The notes beneath the pieces were generated by a model, which saw only the letters and a program-made list of their open reading frames with translations, was not told where the DNA came from and searched no databases. Shown piece by piece: positions 63,091 to 64,000 of a stretch of 64,000 nucleotides of DNA. The translations under genes and the position numbers were made by a program. Numbering within the stretch: position 1 is the first letter of the stretch; the number at the start of each line of letters is the position of its first letter. Source of the DNA: Mucilaginibacter pankratovii (GTDB lineage: Bacteria > Bacteroidota > Bacteroidia > Sphingobacteriales > Sphingobacteriaceae); contig NZ_JACWMY010000010.1 in the NCBI RefSeq assembly GCF_014773265.1, forward strand, positions 1 to 64,000, given 5' to 3'.

Positions 63091-64000
63091 CTAATATTCC
63101 CTCACCAGCAAGCCGTCGGCAAAATCGCGGAGGTATTGTTTGCTGTCTTCGGGCAGGCTGATCTGCTCCAGCGCTTTAAAGGCTTTTTCGGCATAGGCCT
63201 GCATTTCGTCTTCGGCGTATTGGCGCACGTTTGCTTTGTTATAAATTTCGGTAACGGCGGCTACTTTTTCGGCAGCGTCAAACTGGGTAAATGTTATCCA
63301 GCGCTGCAGCTCTTCGGCATCGGTGCCTTCAACCAATTGCAGAGCCTTTATCAGCAGGTAAGTTTTTTTGTTGGAGATGATGTCGCCGCCAACCTGTTTG
63401 CCAAATTTTTGCGGATCGCCGTAAACATCCAGTATATCATCCTGTAACTGGAAAGCGATGCCAAGGTTCACGCCAAATTCGGATAGCAGATCTGCATCCT
63501 TATTGTCTGCTTCACCGATAAGGGCGCCTATCTTTAAGGCACCGCCCAGCACCACGGCCGTTTTAAGGCGGATCATGTTGATGTATTCCCCGATGCTGAT
63601 ATTGTTGCTGGTCTCAAAGGTCATGTCCAGCTGCTGGCCTTCGCAAACGCCAACAGCAGTTTCGTTAAATATGTCCAATACACGGCGCAGGATGTTATCG
63701 CGCACTTGCATCATCAGCTTGTAGCCTTCAATCAGCATCACATCGCCGCTAAGGATGGCCACGTTCTGGTTCCATTTTTCATGCACGGTGGCACGGCCGC
63801 GGCGGATGGGGGCGTTATCCATAATATCGTCATGCATCAGCGTGAAGTTATGGAACACCTCGATGGCCAGGGCAGGGGGAAGGGCCGCTTCCACATCGCC
63901 GCCAAACAGGTCGCATGCCATCAGTAACAGGGCCGGGCGCATGCGCTTGCCGCCTATTGACAAAATATAACTTATAGGCTCGTACAGTTCGGCAGGGTAT
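63091..64000 (-). CDS. Polyprenyl diphosphate synthase, N-terminus beyond window
   Basis: A trans-isoprenyl diphosphate synthase chain elongating FPP/GPP to longer prenyl diphosphates, for quinone or undecaprenol-type pathways. First Asp-rich motif FHNFTLMHDDIMDNAPIRRGRATVHEKW, second QLQDDILDVYGDPQKFGKQVGGDI; GGKRMRPALLLMACDLFGG precedes. The frame runs on past the apparent start (a TTG at 63963) through YPAELYEPISYILSIGGKRMRP to the window edge, so the true start is outside. The product chain length cannot be judged here. Confidence 0.93.
   Translation of the reverse strand, partial: YPAELYEPISYILSIGGKRMRPALLLMACDLFGGDVEAALPPALAIEVFHNFTLMHDDIMDNAPIRRGRATVHEKWNQNVAILSGDVMLIEGYKLMMQVRDNILRRVLDIFNETAVGVCEGQQLDMTFETSNNISIGEYINMIRLKTAVVLGGALKIGALIGEADNKDADLLSEFGVNLGIAFQLQDDILDVYGDPQKFGKQVGGDIISNKKTYLLIKALQLVEGTDAEELQRWITFTQFDAAEKVAAVTEIYNKANVRQYAEDEMQAYAEKAFKALEQISLPEDSKQYLRDFADGLLVREY

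Overview
The window looks like a chromosomal segment of a Bacteroidota bacterium, most likely family Sphingobacteriaceae (Mucilaginibacter/Pedobacter-like). I infer this from the protein families (succinyl/acetylornithine-type carbamoyltransferase, solo TonB C-terminal proteins, BlaI/M56 pairs with plug-like tails, carboxypeptidase-regulatory-like exported proteins), from promoters with the Bacteroidota -7 box TAnnTTTG, and from families of palindromic intergenic repeats common in this group. I see no prophage, IS transposase, CRISPR array, rRNA or tRNA. The one structured RNA recognised is the small SRP RNA (ffs) near 48437.

Layout. 1-9200: a large MscS channel, aroQ diverging from xerD, then prmC diverging from a ribD - EamA transporter - YigZ run, and mgtE. 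9244-13830: bioB, an exported SAM hydroxide adenosyltransferase-like protein, a two-domain lipoprotein and a small conserved protein. 13922-27300: HEAT-like and small membrane proteins, an M16 peptidase pair, guaB, a LOG-family enzyme, an acyl-CoA carboxylase beta subunit with a DUF3592 protein, an M19 dipeptidase followed by a gene broken by an in-frame stop, and trxB. 27507-30445: a purK - two exported paralogues - purE unit. 30494-33818: a frameshifted small membrane gene, isocitrate dehydrogenase and an exported beta-sandwich protein. 33910-47943: arginine biosynthesis on the minus strand (argA-like GNAT, argG, cupin, argC, argD, argF'; and, 6 kb away, argB-proC). Between argF' and argB lies a plus-strand block (blaI-blaR1, NDH-2, a Na+/H+ antiporter) plus two small minus-strand genes. 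48437-54146: ffs, a YpdA-type reductase, two tandem 2H phosphoesterases, dinB and a GNAT, separated by repeat-rich gaps. 54297-64000: ECF sigma factor with a membrane partner, a dicarboxylate symporter, rplU-rpmA, a VIT-family transporter, an M1 peptidase, three solo TonB C-terminal proteins and a polyprenyl synthase cut by the window edge.

Regulation and architecture. At least six genes (aroQ, prmC, ribD, the LOG gene, blaI, purK) have a -7 box ending only 4-9 nt before the start codon, so their mRNAs are probably leaderless or nearly so. All ten convergent gene junctions carry an inverted-repeat element, drawn from several unrelated repeat families, which suggests that these repeats serve as two-way terminators. 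Word-like low-complexity tracts resembling the intergenic ones also occur inside prmC and argC, where they encode short loop insertions. I found no clear novel defence or mobile system. The most distinctive items are the two disrupted genes, the exported SAM-cleaving enzyme, the Val at the specificity position of the carbamoyltransferase, the extended ribosomal protein L27, and the repeat organisation.
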